This document shows positions 31,831 to 44,900 of a DNA stretch of 64,000 bases, one piece after another. The notes below the pieces were generated by a model, which saw nothing but the letters and a program-made list of their open reading frames with translations, ran no database searches and was not told the origin of the DNA. The translations under genes and the position numbers were made by a program. How positions within the stretch are numbered: position 1 is the first letter of the stretch; the number at the start of each line of letters is the position of its first letter. The DNA is taken from NCBI RefSeq assembly GCF_032854445.1, contig NC_088300.1, positions 24,287,608-24,351,607 on the forward strand. The letters are read 5' to 3'. The stretch is from Liolophura sinensis. Its lineage: Eukaryota; Mollusca; Polyplacophora; Chitonida; Chitonidae.

Positions 31831-33829
31831 CTGTTTGAGGCAAATTTCCTATGCTATAAATGTTTTCTGTCATGGATCCAAGCGCAATGTTTTAAATACA
31901 TATTTAATATAGACGTTTTCATTTCGTTTAAAATACATAGCATCATCAACGACACTGCTATTACATAAGTACATAAAGATATACATAAGTGAATTGAAAA
32001 TATAAAGTACTCTTGCTACATGTACTGGACAAAACTGTCCATATGTGGAGCTCATGTGTGCTCTTCTTGTCAGAGGGGTTATGGTTAAGTTTCATTCATT
32101 GGCTTTTTTATTATACATATCTTCGTCAAAGCCACGAGGCTCACGACAGGAAGTTTCAGATTCTTCTGCATCTATATTAAAGCCAGATCTGTTTCGAGTG
32201 GTGACTCAGTACGCATATGCGTAACGTTCCATAGGTGGGATAAACAAAAGCACGTGATCATTTATGGCTATGGTACAACATCACAGTCTTCGGAGAATTC
32301 AACTCCAGTCCAATTTATAACAATGTATATTTCTAAATTTTTGCACTTGAAACTGTAAAGTCTCAGATGTCACAAGGAGTGGAATAAAATACACGGATTT
32401 TGCTAAACTGTGTAAAGCCGCCGAGGGTCATAATACTTTATTATGATACACATGGATTTGCTCGTCCTGCAGAGATGAAATCTGGACTATGAGCACAAAT
32501 GTCCAGCTTATTGTTTCGTTTCTTTGGTAGTAACAAGCGGCCAGTTTTCGGTGATCTCTCGAGTATTCTTACATCACGTTTTCTGGACATCGATTTCCTT
32601 CCAACAATATGACATATGTCACACATGGAAAGGTTGCTAAAATAATTTGTCAAATGTCGGCTGAGCGGTCCGGTTTCACCAACCCAAAATGTACTAGAAT
32701 GGAAGTCATAGAAGTGAATTCTTGAATATGACGTCAAGCAACAATCTAACAACCAGAATTGGTACGCGTACACCCTGACAAAAAACTTTAAAAACTGATC
32801 TGTTAAATTTAACATAATATTTTCTCAGCAACGATGGAATAGATTATATTGCTGCAACAAAAATATATTATTATAAGAACGCAATGAGCTGTTTCATCAA
32901 CAAGGTATGTTCTGTTTTAATTCTGAATTAATACGTACGTTGGGATAAACGACCAAATTTTACCACTAATAAATTAGTCAGACATGCATGACATTCTTAG
33001 AGCATATTTTTGCACAAATATGTTGAAGAGATAGTCTACCGAGAAGCGGTTACAAACAGAAGATCACACAAAACTTTTTTTGTAAATATCGTTTTCTCTT
33101 TAATGAAAAGTCACTCCATAAACAATCGCATGAATACAATGCAGAGACCAGGCCTCGGGGACTCTTAGTCCATGCACCAGTTGAATTCTGGTTGACACTG
33201 TTTCACTCACACCGAAGGAAGATTTCATATTGTTTTTGTTTTTATTTGTCGTCTGCTTCATTCATCGTGAACAAAACACTCTCTACCTACCCCAAATAAA
33301 ACATTGAACTCGTCCAGAAACGAACTCAAAGACGCTCGAGATGTACTCTGTACCTCTAACCGTCCGAACAATGGAGACAGCCAACGTTGGGGGTATATAG
33401 AGTGGAAATGGAGTATAATCATCGAAAAGAAGTTTCCGGAATGAGTGATGGTCGAAGGCAGCAACGTGTTTATCAAATGTAGTTTCTGATTTCAGGGAAT
33501 ATTCTAGAATTTGTGGCCTTTATGGCAAAACATATGAAGCCTAACAGGGTGTGGCGTATATGGTGTACGTACGTATTGAATGTGTAAATTAACTGAACTA
33601 ACAGAAGCAATTTAATAAAGCATTTAAATAATTATATATGCCTGTGGCTGTAGTGTTGTTCTTCATTACCAGTAGCAAATGTTAACAGGTAAATTGATGT
33701 TTACATCATAATTTATATACTAAGATACCTGCTCTGGGAAAATAAATCTGCAGAAAATGCCCCAATCCCGTGGTTTATTCCGGATACTTTGGTTTCCTCC
33801 ATACTCCCATAACAAGGACTCAATGGTTT

Positions 33830-33863
<34 letters not shown>

Positions 33864-34680
33864 AAAAACACTTGAGTATAGTGTTATCACTATAATATAT
33901 TTTTTATTATTAGGCTTTCCAGAACCGCTGATCCGATTGCATTGAAAACTGATATGCATATACAAGACCATTGGGGATTGAAAATATTATGCAAATGGCT
34001 TGAGAAATGTGGAATCTCGCTATTGGTCGTTTTAGTCACGTGATGATCTGTGGATGAATTTTGAAAAAACAAGATAGCAATTAAATGTAGTTTGGCCTGC
34101 AGAATACAGCCGTGGATTTAGTTTTTCTCTACTATCTATAGTTTTTCTTTAAATTGCAATTATAGCTCATTTCATTGTCACTTTTCAAATGTTATTTTTC
34201 AAGTCTAAAAACTGCTCAAAATGATTAAATAGATACATTGTCAAGTACTGCTTGACGTCCGGATTACAAATCTGTAAGAATTATTTTTATACTTGGTATA
34301 GTTTTTAGGTTATGGCCAAAAAAAAAAAACAAAAAAAAAAAAAACAGGGGTGCAGGGGGTTCAAGCTGGTATTGCCTGCCTACGCGGTGTCACTTTGCGT
34401 TACCGTCGTGGAATGCATGTATAGATACATAACCATCTTAATCAGAAAGCCTACATTCTTCGTAGTCATTAATGCATTATAAGTACACTGTATATCATAT
34501 GTATGCAGATGAGTCAAATGCAGTAAATCGATTTTGGGCAATATCTGAAGCATGCGTGTGCCATCTTCTCAACACATCTCAACGATTTTCAGCATACATA
34601 GAGTACATGTATTGCGCTTTGCACTCAGTGATTTTCAACTTTACGGCTGTAACAGTTTTCTGTGACGTGTCACTAAATAT
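31831..34680. other. No gene recognised
   Basis: AT-rich. Includes a TA microsatellite at 33832-33860 and an A-rich run at 34319-34344. A 124-codon minus ORF at 32441-32815 contains WVGETGPLSRHL, which recalls a GIY-YIG motif, but lacks supporting flanks. Nothing else is supported. Confidence 0.45.
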
Positions 34681-34685
34681 GGTGG

Positions 34686-35750
34686 AAATTGCGCTTTTTC
34701 GCAATTTTATCGCAATTTGCGGCAAAACTACAGGAAAGAAATAAGACCGCATTCATGATCATGACGTCAAACTACGTCGGGTGACATTCGTGACCTCCAA
34801 ATATTGCACTTTTTCCAACTATAATGGCAATTCGCGACAAAACTGTGCATCAGAGAAAAGTAAAAAGATCAGATTAGTGATCAGAACATCAAACTACTCC
34901 AAGCAGCGTACTTAAAATATTTAAATTCAGAAAATTTTGATCACGTGACAAATTCGATGAGCTGGGATCGAACTCTGACATAACTGACTGGCGTGAGCGA
35001 CACACGTCCAGCGCGATCTTAAAATGTCAATTTCCAGACGTCAATCATCTTTGCCGTTCAACTGCGCGAGACACATCTGTGTTATACCACACAGCCGGAA
35101 GATGGTTAGCATTTAAATCCTTCTGTAATTAGGCCAAGCCAGGGAAAATTTTGCCAGCATTTCCCTGACTATCTACTCCTTTATATATGTAACTAAGTCC
35201 AGGAGGCAGTCGCCATTTTCACTTCAAATTTCCATACACATTTTCTGTACGCTTATATCTTCTATATGAAAGCATAAGTTATTGGTTGAAGATAAATACA
35301 TATCCAGATACACGGCTTTGAAACTTTCAGTGCGACTTTACACCGTTTATCACTGAAGCAGTTGACCGTTCATTCGCATTCCCAAGAACAGATAGGCGAG
35401 CTTGATGATGTTGCGCTATACCCAGTGAGAAACAGCGATCCCTTATCAGTCTCAAAATGCCTATTATTAAGAAATAACGCACACAAGCATGGCCTATGTA
35501 ACAGCAAGTTTATACTTTTGGCACATTGGCAAGAGTATGAATCCTGGACCTGCCACCCACAGACTGACTGCATTACTAATAGCTCGGGCGTTGAACGAAC
35601 ATCTGGACCAGGGCATATGTAAATATCAGTCAATCACCGGCGCCTGGTTCGCGTGTAGTGTAGTAAAGAAGACAAGGTTTGCGCAAATGGCAATTTGCGA
35701 CATAAGTAAATCTTGCAGGGAAAAAATAAGACCAGATTCGTGATCAGGGC
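34686..35750. repeat. Three copies of a dispersed segment
   Basis: A block with GCAATTTGCGGCAAAACTAC, then an AGAAATAAGACC-type stretch and GATCATGACGTCAAACTAC occurs at about 34698-34780. A variant lies at 34801-34905 and another at 35688-35750. Between them, at about 34955-35020, the minus strand has GAGTTCGATCCCAGCTC, a B-box-like sequence. It is probably parts of one repeat family. The ORFs at 35362-35979 are unrecognised and unsupported. Confidence 0.6.
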
Positions 35751-35979
35751 GTTAACTTAAGTGCATTTCACTCGTTTTGAAAGTTTACTGTCCAATATGG
35801 ATTACGTTTATTTTTTTGCTCGTATTAGACAACCTGAGATCTTTTCAGAAGAGCACAGAACTGATAGATTTGATCGGTCTGTGGTGGAGAAAGTCAAAAG
35901 TTTTAGAGAGTGGACGCTAAAAGCAGTGTACAGACCGCTTGGAAGCCGTATAATTGCATGCAGTTCAAGTTATAGTTGA

Positions 35980-37060
35980 CTTTTTACGTTTAACTGATTA
36001 CTTAATCTATGTCTTAACTCTGCGCAATATCATAGCGATCTGGTTTTATTACATCACAGGTAACACTTTTCATAAATGGAACCATTTCACCGAGAACAAT
36101 TCTATAGTTATTCGGGTATAGGCCATATTAACAGTGCATTATGAACTGAATGGTGATGTATGCCACTCAAGCTTAAAGGATTGTAATGCCTACTTATCAA
36201 GGTATCCTACGCTCTCAGAAAATGAGGATACTACATAGACCCTTTGAAGGTTCTTCAGCATATGACTGGAGGGTGTGGGGGGGGGGGTTCTCAAAGGACA
36301 TGACAGCACCTAGCTAAAGCATATTTCAATCGAAAGCAAGATACTCATGCTCTCTAAAAAATATCATACTTTAGTATTTTTATGAGAATTCACCGAATAG
36401 CATGTAGAATAAAATGACAATATTGCACAAATGCCTGTGTGAGTCGAATCAGCCATCTTGAGAATTTTATCCGATCAAACACGTTGCTATCAGATTGCGC
36501 GGCCTGTCCTCTGACGTAGCCTTTACCCATTCAGTCAGTGACATTCTGACTGAAGTGGCCTATGATAACACAGAACTACTGCATAAGACATCATAAGATA
36601 ATATTCAAAGACGATACCACAAATTATGACAGACAGTAATACACCGTCTCGGCCAAACTGCATCCATCTCCGACATTTTTTGTCGTTCATTTTAGCGTTT
36701 AGTCAGTAGTTTCTAAATAACAATATCAGTGTCAGTGCAAAATTCATTTGGGATGCCGAAGGTTTCTAGGAGGGAATCTCACAGGACAATTCTTAAAAAT
36801 TAATTAAATCTTATGATATAATTTTTTTTTCTCTGCATTTATTACAACTGAAGAATTTATGAAGAACTTTGCTCCTTCATCTTTCTCGCATACAAGGGTG
36901 TTTTTTTCTGTTTTCTTTTATAAGATGTAGTAAAATTATTGAAACGCCGTGTTCAAGCCGCGGTGCTTTCTCTAACGTCCGCGATAACAAGGTCAGCACG
37001 TACTGCTTTCATCTTAGAAGCCACCACTACTAAAGTGAAGCATAAAATTCAGCGATCGTC
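35980..37060. other. No gene recognised
   Basis: AT-rich sequence with a G(9) run at 36281-36289 and no ORF or motif I can support. Confidence 0.5.
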
Positions 37061-37071
37061 GAAGGCTTAAA

Positions 37072-37077
37072 TTTATT
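37072..37077 (-). terminator. Polyadenylation signal AATAAA (minus strand)
   Basis: TTTATT on the plus strand, about 57 bases downstream of the stop codon of the 88-codon minus-strand ORF at 37134-37400. This is a sensible distance for a compact 3' UTR. Confidence 0.4.
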
Positions 37078-37133
37078 TCCTTTTGTTTCAGAATAGAGCA
37101 TGAATCCAGTTGCTCAACAATCCTACTGTAATT

Positions 37134-37400
37134 TTATAAACATTTAATAGAGGTCAAAATCACCAGCAAAACCACTCCGGAGGCTAGGCCTACGACCTGA
37201 CCCAGGAATACCCCGGCCGTGTGTCTGCAGATAGGCTGTTTCAATAAGGTCTCTGGTGTTCCAAGTAAATGATATAGTGCGTCTACTGTATCAGCAATCC
37301 AAGCAGTGGAAGAAATATTCTTCCGGTGTGTCCATTTTCGGAGAAAGCTATATATATCACCTGGGCCTTCATAGCCGACGTCCACAGCTTTATCTGCCAT
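37134..37400 (-). CDS. Hypothetical 88-residue protein with a C-terminal membrane segment
   Basis: Starts ATG in GGCTATGGCAG (G at +4, no purine at -3). The N-terminal two thirds is soluble-looking (MADKAVDVGYEGPGDIYSFL; WIADTVDALYHLLG). The last part, GVFLGQVVGLASGVVLLVIL, is one hydrophobic stretch of about 20 residues followed by TSIKCL, the layout of a tail-anchored protein. AATAAA lies 57 bases after the stop, and a CRE-like TGACGTCA (37462-37469) lies about 60 bases before the start. I do not recognise the family. It could instead be the first exon of a larger gene, since a GG|GTCAGG donor-like site lies within it, or chance. Confidence 0.4.
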   Translation of the reverse strand: MADKAVDVGYEGPGDIYSFLRKWTHRKNISSTAWIADTVDALYHLLGTPETLLKQPICRHTAGVFLGQVVGLASGVVLLVILTSIKCL

Positions 37401-37629
37401 AGCCTACTTCGTAGACTATTACGTGGATAATACATTCGACGATAGCAACCTAGAGTAAAGATGACGTCACCTTGCTCTCGATAATGGAGAGGAAGCTATG
37501 TCAAGACAGTTTCACTAAACTTTTACTGAGATGAAAAAAAAATCTAAAAGATATTTAATGCCGGTTTAAGATAATTTCAATGGTAGTCTTTCACTGGACA
37601 TAAACATTAGTCATTTACTGTCTTTTACT

Positions 37630-37860
37630 TTAAGGATTCGACATGGAACCATTTTTATTTAGTTCTATGTGAAACAGTTTTGATCTGATTCTATGTGAAA
37701 CCATTTTTCTATATGATTCTATGTGGAACAATTTTACGTGGTTCTAAATGGAACCATTTTTATATGGTTGTAGGTGGAACAAATTAAAAAAAAAATGGTT
37801 CCATGTAAAACTATGACCGACGCGCACGTTGGGAGTGGTTCTGTGTAGAACCCTATGTAT
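37630..37860. repeat. Degenerate tandem repeat of about 30-35 bp
   Basis: Repeats of a TTCTATGTGGAACCATTTTT-like unit, six or seven times with variable spacing. The last units are inverted (ATGGTTCCATG). Confidence 0.65.
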
Positions 37861-38049
37861 TTCCCGAGAACTATAAGATATTACTTGTGTCTTCCTTGCA
37901 AAGCTGATCACACAAGAATGGTTTTATCAAGGCCATGCATATGCTTAAAATTGATCAGTTTTTATGTACATTGCTTAAGGCCATGAGATTATGACCTTCA
38001 AATAACCGGTGTCCCCTACACAATTCCCACATTCTGTCCACGTTCTACA

Positions 38050-38550
38050 TGACTTCGCTATGGAAGGCGGATGCGGCCAAGCTCTCTCTCGTATATTTGC
38101 CCCACGACAAGAACAGCAATATTTGAACAACAGTGCGAAATTTAGTCGAGAGTGGGGTTGACAACGCGAGAATCAGTCGATCGAGATTCCCACGAGACTC
38201 CAACGACATTCGGTCTCCAGTCTCGTGCAAATCTCGCACCCTTGCCAGATTCTCACATTGTTGAGTGAATATCGTTGAAACCCCACTCCCTCGTTCAGTT
38301 CTCGACCAAATTTCGTCTGAATATCGACCAGATCTCGCAATGAGCATTGAATCTTGACCTATAATATTATCCGACTCTCGTCTGTTTTTAAAGTCTCTTC
38401 AGAATGTTGCTGTCTCCACGAATTAAGAAATTTTACACCCAAGCTGAAGTTTCAGAGCGAGCGACATTCGGACAACAACGCGATATTTGGACGAGATTTG
38501 GTCAACAGTGTGAAATTCAGGCGAGATTTAGATGACATTCAGTTTTTAAT
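38050..38550. repeat. Degenerate repeat region rich in GAGATTT/CTCGTC motifs
   Basis: Repeated phrases such as AGTCTCGTGCAAATCTCGC, TCTCGACCAAATTTCGTC, GACGAGATTTGGTCAACAGTGTG and GGCGAGATTTAGATGACATTC occur on both strands. This explains the antiparallel ORFs of about 100 codons here. No conserved unit length could be set. Confidence 0.45.
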
Positions 38551-38954
38551 TGTTATTCATGGCGTGAATGATTACCTACTTGAATCGTTAAAGTGCAGAG
38601 ATCGTAAGATCGTAAAAATTGTAAGATTAAATTTTGCTGCTTTCAGTAGCTCAGTCTCAACAACGGCGTTGTTGTTCTATTCCTTAATGAGGATTGTCTT
38701 CTTCGTGTTTCTTGTTTAAGCGATGCGTTTTTGCGCCGTATCTTGCGTCCACACGTAAATCATGCCTTTTTGGATAGTACGTAGGAATTCTACATATAGC
38801 ACAAATTAGTGAAGGCGATCGATGTACTCCTTACCGGTGATTTTTGGCCCCTGTAGTCACGGACTCGTCTCTACTTATTGAAAAAAGGGGTTAACGACCC
38901 TCGAGTGCAGTCTAACGTTCGTTGAAGATCAATGTGGTGTGCATATCTGTACGG

Positions 38955-39070
38955 CACGCGTGGGAAAGTCTGTCAGTAATTTGCAAATGGTCAGACGTTC
39001 ACCGGTTACCCCCACCCATAAAAATGAGAGCCACCATGAAGATAAAAATGACCAATCAAATAAATAAATA
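38955..39070 (+). repeat. SINE 3' fragment
   Basis: Starts CGCGTGGGAAAGTCTGTCAG and ends CCAATCAAATAAATAAATA. Diverged copy of the common SINE without the tRNA-like head. Confidence 0.6.
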
Positions 39071-39149
39071 CTTGTCCCGGGTGTATCTGAAACTAGATGC
39101 AAGTTTTACACCTATGTCACCGTCATATTTAACTAGGGGTGCAGTAGCT

Positions 39150-39325
39150 GTTCACTTCAAGTTCAGCTCATGCTGGCTTCCTCTCCGACCATACGTGGGA
39201 AAGTCTGTCAGTCGTGGGTTTCTCCTGGGCTCTGCCCAGTTTCGTCCCACCATAATGCTGGCCGCCGTCGTATAAGTGAAATATTCTTGAGTACGGCCTA
39301 AAACACCAAATAAATAAATAAACAA
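39150..39325 (+). repeat. SINE, 5' truncated
   Basis: Begins in the TTCAAGTTCAGCTCATGCTG block and ends GAGTACGGCCTAAAACACC plus an AAATAAATAAATAAAC tail. It lies close to other copies at 38955, 39600 and 39930, a local cluster. Confidence 0.8.
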
Positions 39326-39599
39326 ATATAACTATGATAAATGGGCCTAAACACCCTACAGTTCCCAAAAAGGAGATTTTTCTCTACAATTTTGAGTACA
39401 GTAGAACCTATCCATGTGCGAAACCATAAATGTCCAATGCAAGACAATTTCGCCATGAGCAAAATGAATACACTTTGCAGAGGCATTGAGTCAGGCGTAC
39501 CTAGATCGAGACTGACAATAGTTCCCAAAAAATGGGTTCTCGTTGAAATAAGTAAAATGGATACATGCACCCAGAATACACAATACACACTATTTCAGA

Positions 39600-39710
39600 C
39601 TCGTCCATTCCGGTTTCCTCTACTCATTAACCTAACCGCCATCATATACTGCTAAGTGAAATATTCTTGAGCACGACGTAAAACACCAATCCAATAAATG
39701 TATAAATCGA
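39600..39710 (+). repeat. SINE 3' fragment
   Basis: Contains AAGTGAAATATTCTTGAGCA, then CGACGTAAAACACCAATCC and a short A-rich tail. Confidence 0.7.
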
Positions 39711-39904
39711 TGTTCAAGACAAGCTTCCACAAAACTCCGTGGAATGGATCTTTTTTCTTGAAATAACACTCCTTGATTGTGTATTTGGTACTACAATGAC
39801 GCGTACGGGTGTTTCAGTAGCGATCAGCATTCAGGTTTAGGAGTGGAGGAAATCCCTGCAACTAATAAAACTCCTAACATATGGCCACATAGAGACAATT
39901 TACT

Positions 39905-40258
39905 TATTTATTTATTAACTTATTTATTTGTTTGATTAGTGTTTTACGCCGTACTCACTTATATTTATATAATATTTCTCACATTTGGGAATTGCTGAAA
40001 TCGCTTGTTCTGTAAATCCGTCTTGCGATTAACGACCTTAAGCGTCCCTTATAAGCTACACACAAGTTGGAAATGACGCTTGGATGCACATGCGTTTGAA
40101 TTAGACAGAGATCCACAACCATCCACAGGTTGCAGCCAGGCCGGAGAGGAAGCCAACATGAGCTGGACTTGAACTCACAGCGACCACATTGGTGACCGAC
40201 TCAACTGCCAATGCGCCGCCCTAGCACACTAACCATCTCGGCCACCTAGACACCCAAG
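39905..40258 (-). repeat. SINE, near full length, reverse orientation
   Basis: Reads back from TTACGCCGTACTCACTTATA through CAGGTTGCAGCCAGGCCGG and GAACTCACAGCGACCACATT to a tRNA-like head near GGCCACCTAGACACC. The middle is diverged. No further feature is seen between it and the CIPC-like gene's stop codon, apart from possible 3' UTR sequence. Confidence 0.75.
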
Positions 40259-41996
40259 ATGACATTGACAACGAAATATAGTTAATCTTGTTTTTGTTTT
40301 CTCATATATATTTACCCGTTATACATGTGTAACAAAGAACAATCTACAGACATTTAACACAATTTACACTTGTGAAAAAATGTATGACAGCCAACAAATT
40401 GGGTGACATGGCCAGTTACAAAACTTAATCCACTTACATCCATGTACGTATGTATGTATATAATAAGTCATAACGATGATTTTATGCTCTTTAGCTTCTG
40501 AGCGACATGAAAAACTGAATTGTGAATACTCAGTTACATGAAGAATGCGAGAATAATGAAGGTGCAAGAGGGGAAAGAACTCGAGCATGTCTTCTTGTAC
40601 GCAGATGTAACAATTAACTTGATTAATGTTCGCAATAAATAATGTCACGAAAACATGCAAAAGTGGAAATCACATGAAAAACAGACCATACATCTCTTGT
40701 AACAATTCGTGACACTTTGTCGCAGCCTACACCTGAATTTCACCCTGGTGCGCTTTCATGCAAAGGCAATATTCACAATGATCGGTGTTTTGGAAACGGA
40801 CGGATATATCAAATCCTGTTGACACCCAAAAGTGAAACTAAGCAAGGTCAAACTACCATACAACTGTACATCCTCGACGCAGGAAACTTGTATCAGTCAT
40901 CGGTTAGTTAATATCGACAATGAAGTAAGACATGTCCCCACGTAAATACTTTTTAAGGCCATGGTATAAACAGTATATTAATCAGTTTTTTACACACATA
41001 CATGTGCATGTATATAGCAAAGTTCACGAATACAGTAACATTTTAACGCAGTTTTTAACATACACCTTAATGATAAACAGCACCTTTCTAAACACCACCA
41101 CATAGTAAAGTTGAACAAACCTGGATTTCGATCACTCGCATGATCAGCTGCAGTGATTTCTTTGCTCTTTCCCTCATATTCCTATCACATCAGAAAAGAC
41201 TTTAGCTATTGTGTGAGGCATTAATTAACCAAATAAATAAACATTCATGTACAGTGTACACAGCAAGTAGTGTCCTGTGAGAGCAACCTTGGCACTAAGA
41301 TCATCTTAATCACAATTTCAACCTCTAACCCATACCACTGGTCATATTTATGGAAAGTTACAATGATCCAGGCACAGAAATCCCATTCTAGGTTTATATG
41401 CAGATTATTAAACCAGGTTTCAATACAGCGAATTTTAGGTGCAGCCTATAATCAGGCTGTTTACACAGCATCAGGGTTAAAAGTTTTTTTTAGGTAAACC
41501 AGAAGCCAGCTAAAAGCCAGCCACTAGCCTTCTGGTGGCACACATCTTGAAAGATTTGTGCAAGGCAGAAACTAACAGACATCATGTCAAAATTGTCAAA
41601 CTTGACAGTAAGTCTACACCATCAGCAGACATCTGCCAGAAATGATGACGAAACCTGGGAAACTGGTTTAATAGTAGTGTGCTTGCAATGAACTAGTGGC
41701 AGGCTACTGAGAACCTATGGCCTGCTGTATATCAAACTTGGTAAGTTGCTAAAAAACCAGTTAGCTTTCAATGAAGCTTTACAGGCCACAGAAATTTTCA
41801 GCGACTTGAATTGCCTCATATCAACAGCATGCTTGGTGTAAAATATTTACAGCCTATCAAAAAACTTGTACAACATAGGAGACCACAAGTTCGTTTTAGT
41901 AAAATTTTTGTAGTCACACACAGGTACCCTTCTAGCTGTCCCTGTGCAGCAAAAGTTACAAGTTCAAGAGACAAGCTATGTTCGGTGAAATATGAT

Positions 41997-44900
41997 TCAA
42001 GTCCCATGCTGAAGATGCAGAAGATGCTTGTTTTCAGGGTTGCTAAAAACCGAACGGATAAACAGTAATGTCTCTTGCTTGAGTTGCTCAATTTCCTGCT
42101 GAAGCTTCCTGTTCTGCTGTATAAGAGCTGCCGATTCCATCGTGACTGCCAGCAGACCCGATTTCTGTAGAGCGTCCGCTGTTCGCAAGAACCTTTTCTT
42201 TTTAGCACTTGTTTCACTAAAACTGGAGCAATCAGCATCACTGGAATTCCTGGAGGGTCCGGATTCGTCGTGTGGTTGCACCATTTCTGAATGTGAGCGT
42301 TTCACAGGAGTCTTTGAAAGAGACTGGAATTTGGAAAGGCCAAACCGCATGGGGCTCAAAGAAGGTTCTGAATCATGGATATCTATTCTCTGTCGTTTGA
42401 TAACACTATTAAAGCACTTTGAAGACATTCGGATTGCCGGAAATTTACCCTTAGTACTCTGTGACCTGTAAACAGGTTCTGAGGAATCAAGTCTTCCATT
42501 ATAGTCCTGAAAGTAGTGAAGAAGATGAATTCAGCACGTATCAATGTTTTGACCATAATTTTATCAAGTTCCAGCCATATTTACAATTTTTAGTTTAAAT
42601 ATTGACAACTAGCTGGAATCACACAGCAACCTTCAACTCTTGTATGTTTTAATATGAAAGATGTTTTCATCTGATATATTTTATCATTTCTTATCTTCCT
42701 TATTACATGTTAAGTTACGATTTGTGACAGTAAATTTTATGACATATTCATGCGGAGAATGATAACACAAAATTCTCAGACATGTTATTTTTTCTGAGGA
42801 AAAAAAACAATAATAAATTAATGTACAAACAAATAACTTTGGAAGATTCTACATTTTCTGCATAATATGATGAATGTGGACAAAACAGGGTACTGCATAA
42901 AATACAAGAATGGAACCAATCCCTTTTGTCCTCATAATGTCCCCCAATGCCTAAGTATCCCCACAATGTAAATAATCCTACTTACAAACGGAAGACTCCT
43001 CATTTTTGGACTGCTAGCACGGCTACTGCTAGGAATGTTGTCTGAGACACCTACCAATAAAAACAGCAGAATTGTTCAAATATATGCACTTTTATACATG
43101 TGTCTGGAATGGCGAACAATCATTACACGTACATGGTGATGACAGAGCGGAAATTCTTCACAACCCCATTTTTTCTATCTGTTCATAAAAACGATGCCAC
43201 TAGAATATTTGCAAAGACACCAATCCTCTTTTTTTCAGGGGATAAAATCCTTCTATGCAGAAATACACAAGGATCCAGTGGATCAAGGTTCCCGACCTAG
43301 CTGTGCAGGATTTCTTAATGATTTTGGTTGTTGATGTTAAAGGCTTCAGGAAGTACCCACTGGGAGCTCAGCCTGAGTTTTGTGACATGCCAGACGATGT
43401 TGTTAAAATAACTGAAGAATCCACGATGCACGGCTTTAACAAACAACCTTCATTTCGTGGAGTGTACAGGTACATATATTGAACATCACATAAAGCGCAT
43501 CAAAACAAGGCCCTCCAATTACAACTCACAGACTGAATAAGGACCTATGATTTCAGAAATACTTTTTATGAAAATCTGTAAAACCTTTACCTACAGTAAG
43601 TGTGTTTCACCTAATGTTTGACAAGTAAAACTGCACATTCAGTACCACTGCAGTTTCTTAAAAGGATACTTTTAATGCCAACACATACACTTTTCTTATA
43701 AGGAATTAATTAAACTTCACTTATATATTTTTAAAGGTGGATGAATCAATCAGAATCAAGCAAAACGTTTGACATGAAATATGCTCACCTTTAAGAGGGT
43801 AAAATACAGTACATGTACATATTAGCTTTCTGCGTTTACGTATGTATAAGTTATTCACACATACACATGTTATTCACACATACACACATAAGTTATTCAC
43901 ACATACACATATTAGTTATACACACATTATAAGTTATAAAACCAAAATCTGGAGAAAAAAAACCCCATCACAAAAGCATTACAAAAGTGTCCTCCAAGAA
44001 GAAAACCTGTGGCATTTCTCTATAGTTCTGGATGAATTTGTAAATTGTTTAGATATTCTTCTTTGATGAATCAATATATTATGTGAAAACCTGTAGAGCT
44101 GTAGCTCTTAGTGTGTTGTCTGAAATGATTACATCCACCCACATGTACATGCATCTCACCTGAATTGAAGCCGGACAAATGAGGTGCCCATGGCAGCTGA
44201 AACTGGAACCCTTGAAAGGTATTCTGCACAGGTTGTTCAACAAGCCTTTCAGGCTGCTGTAACTGGACCCCCAACACCTGTCCCCCAATGGGCATGACTG
44301 GAGCTGAAAAGACACAGAACAGGGGAAGGATGAAATAAAGTTTATTTATTAAACTACCATAACCATCCACTGCAAGGAAGCCATCAGAAAAGACATATTG
44401 TTACATGCACCTGTTCAATACATGCACATTCTAAACCTTCATCAGGTTTCAGCTACATGTAATTACAGGTGTCATCTCAAGAACAACCACAGGATCTATG
44501 ACTTTTAATCCTGTCTAACTCACAAACACATAAATTCACAATGATACGGCTGAAACACCATGAGTGCAATCCCTCATTCATTCATGCATTCAAACAACTA
44601 GCACTTGAAGTGTTCGTATACATTAATCATGTACAGTATCTTACCTTTGATACCCATTATTTAGCGGTTATCTTCACACAGCACATCAATCAGGAGCAAA
44701 CCATTGTAAAGACAAAATTTTGCCACCCAGGCCCTATATAGGGAGCCTATCAGGCCAGACAACGAGCAACAAGGCATGTCCCTCAGAAATTTTGTCAATA
44801 TCGACAAAAGCAGGAATCAACACAGTATTGTAGAGATTACACATGAATATAGCCTCTCATTAATCCTGTTTATGACCATCTGGAGCTATTTATGGTAAAG

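Noticed and set aside
32441-32815. Penelope-type GIY-YIG endonuclease (WVGETGPLSRHL)
   Set aside because: The motif core resembles YVGETG but the expected Cys pairs, downstream E and flanking RT are missing; likely chance.
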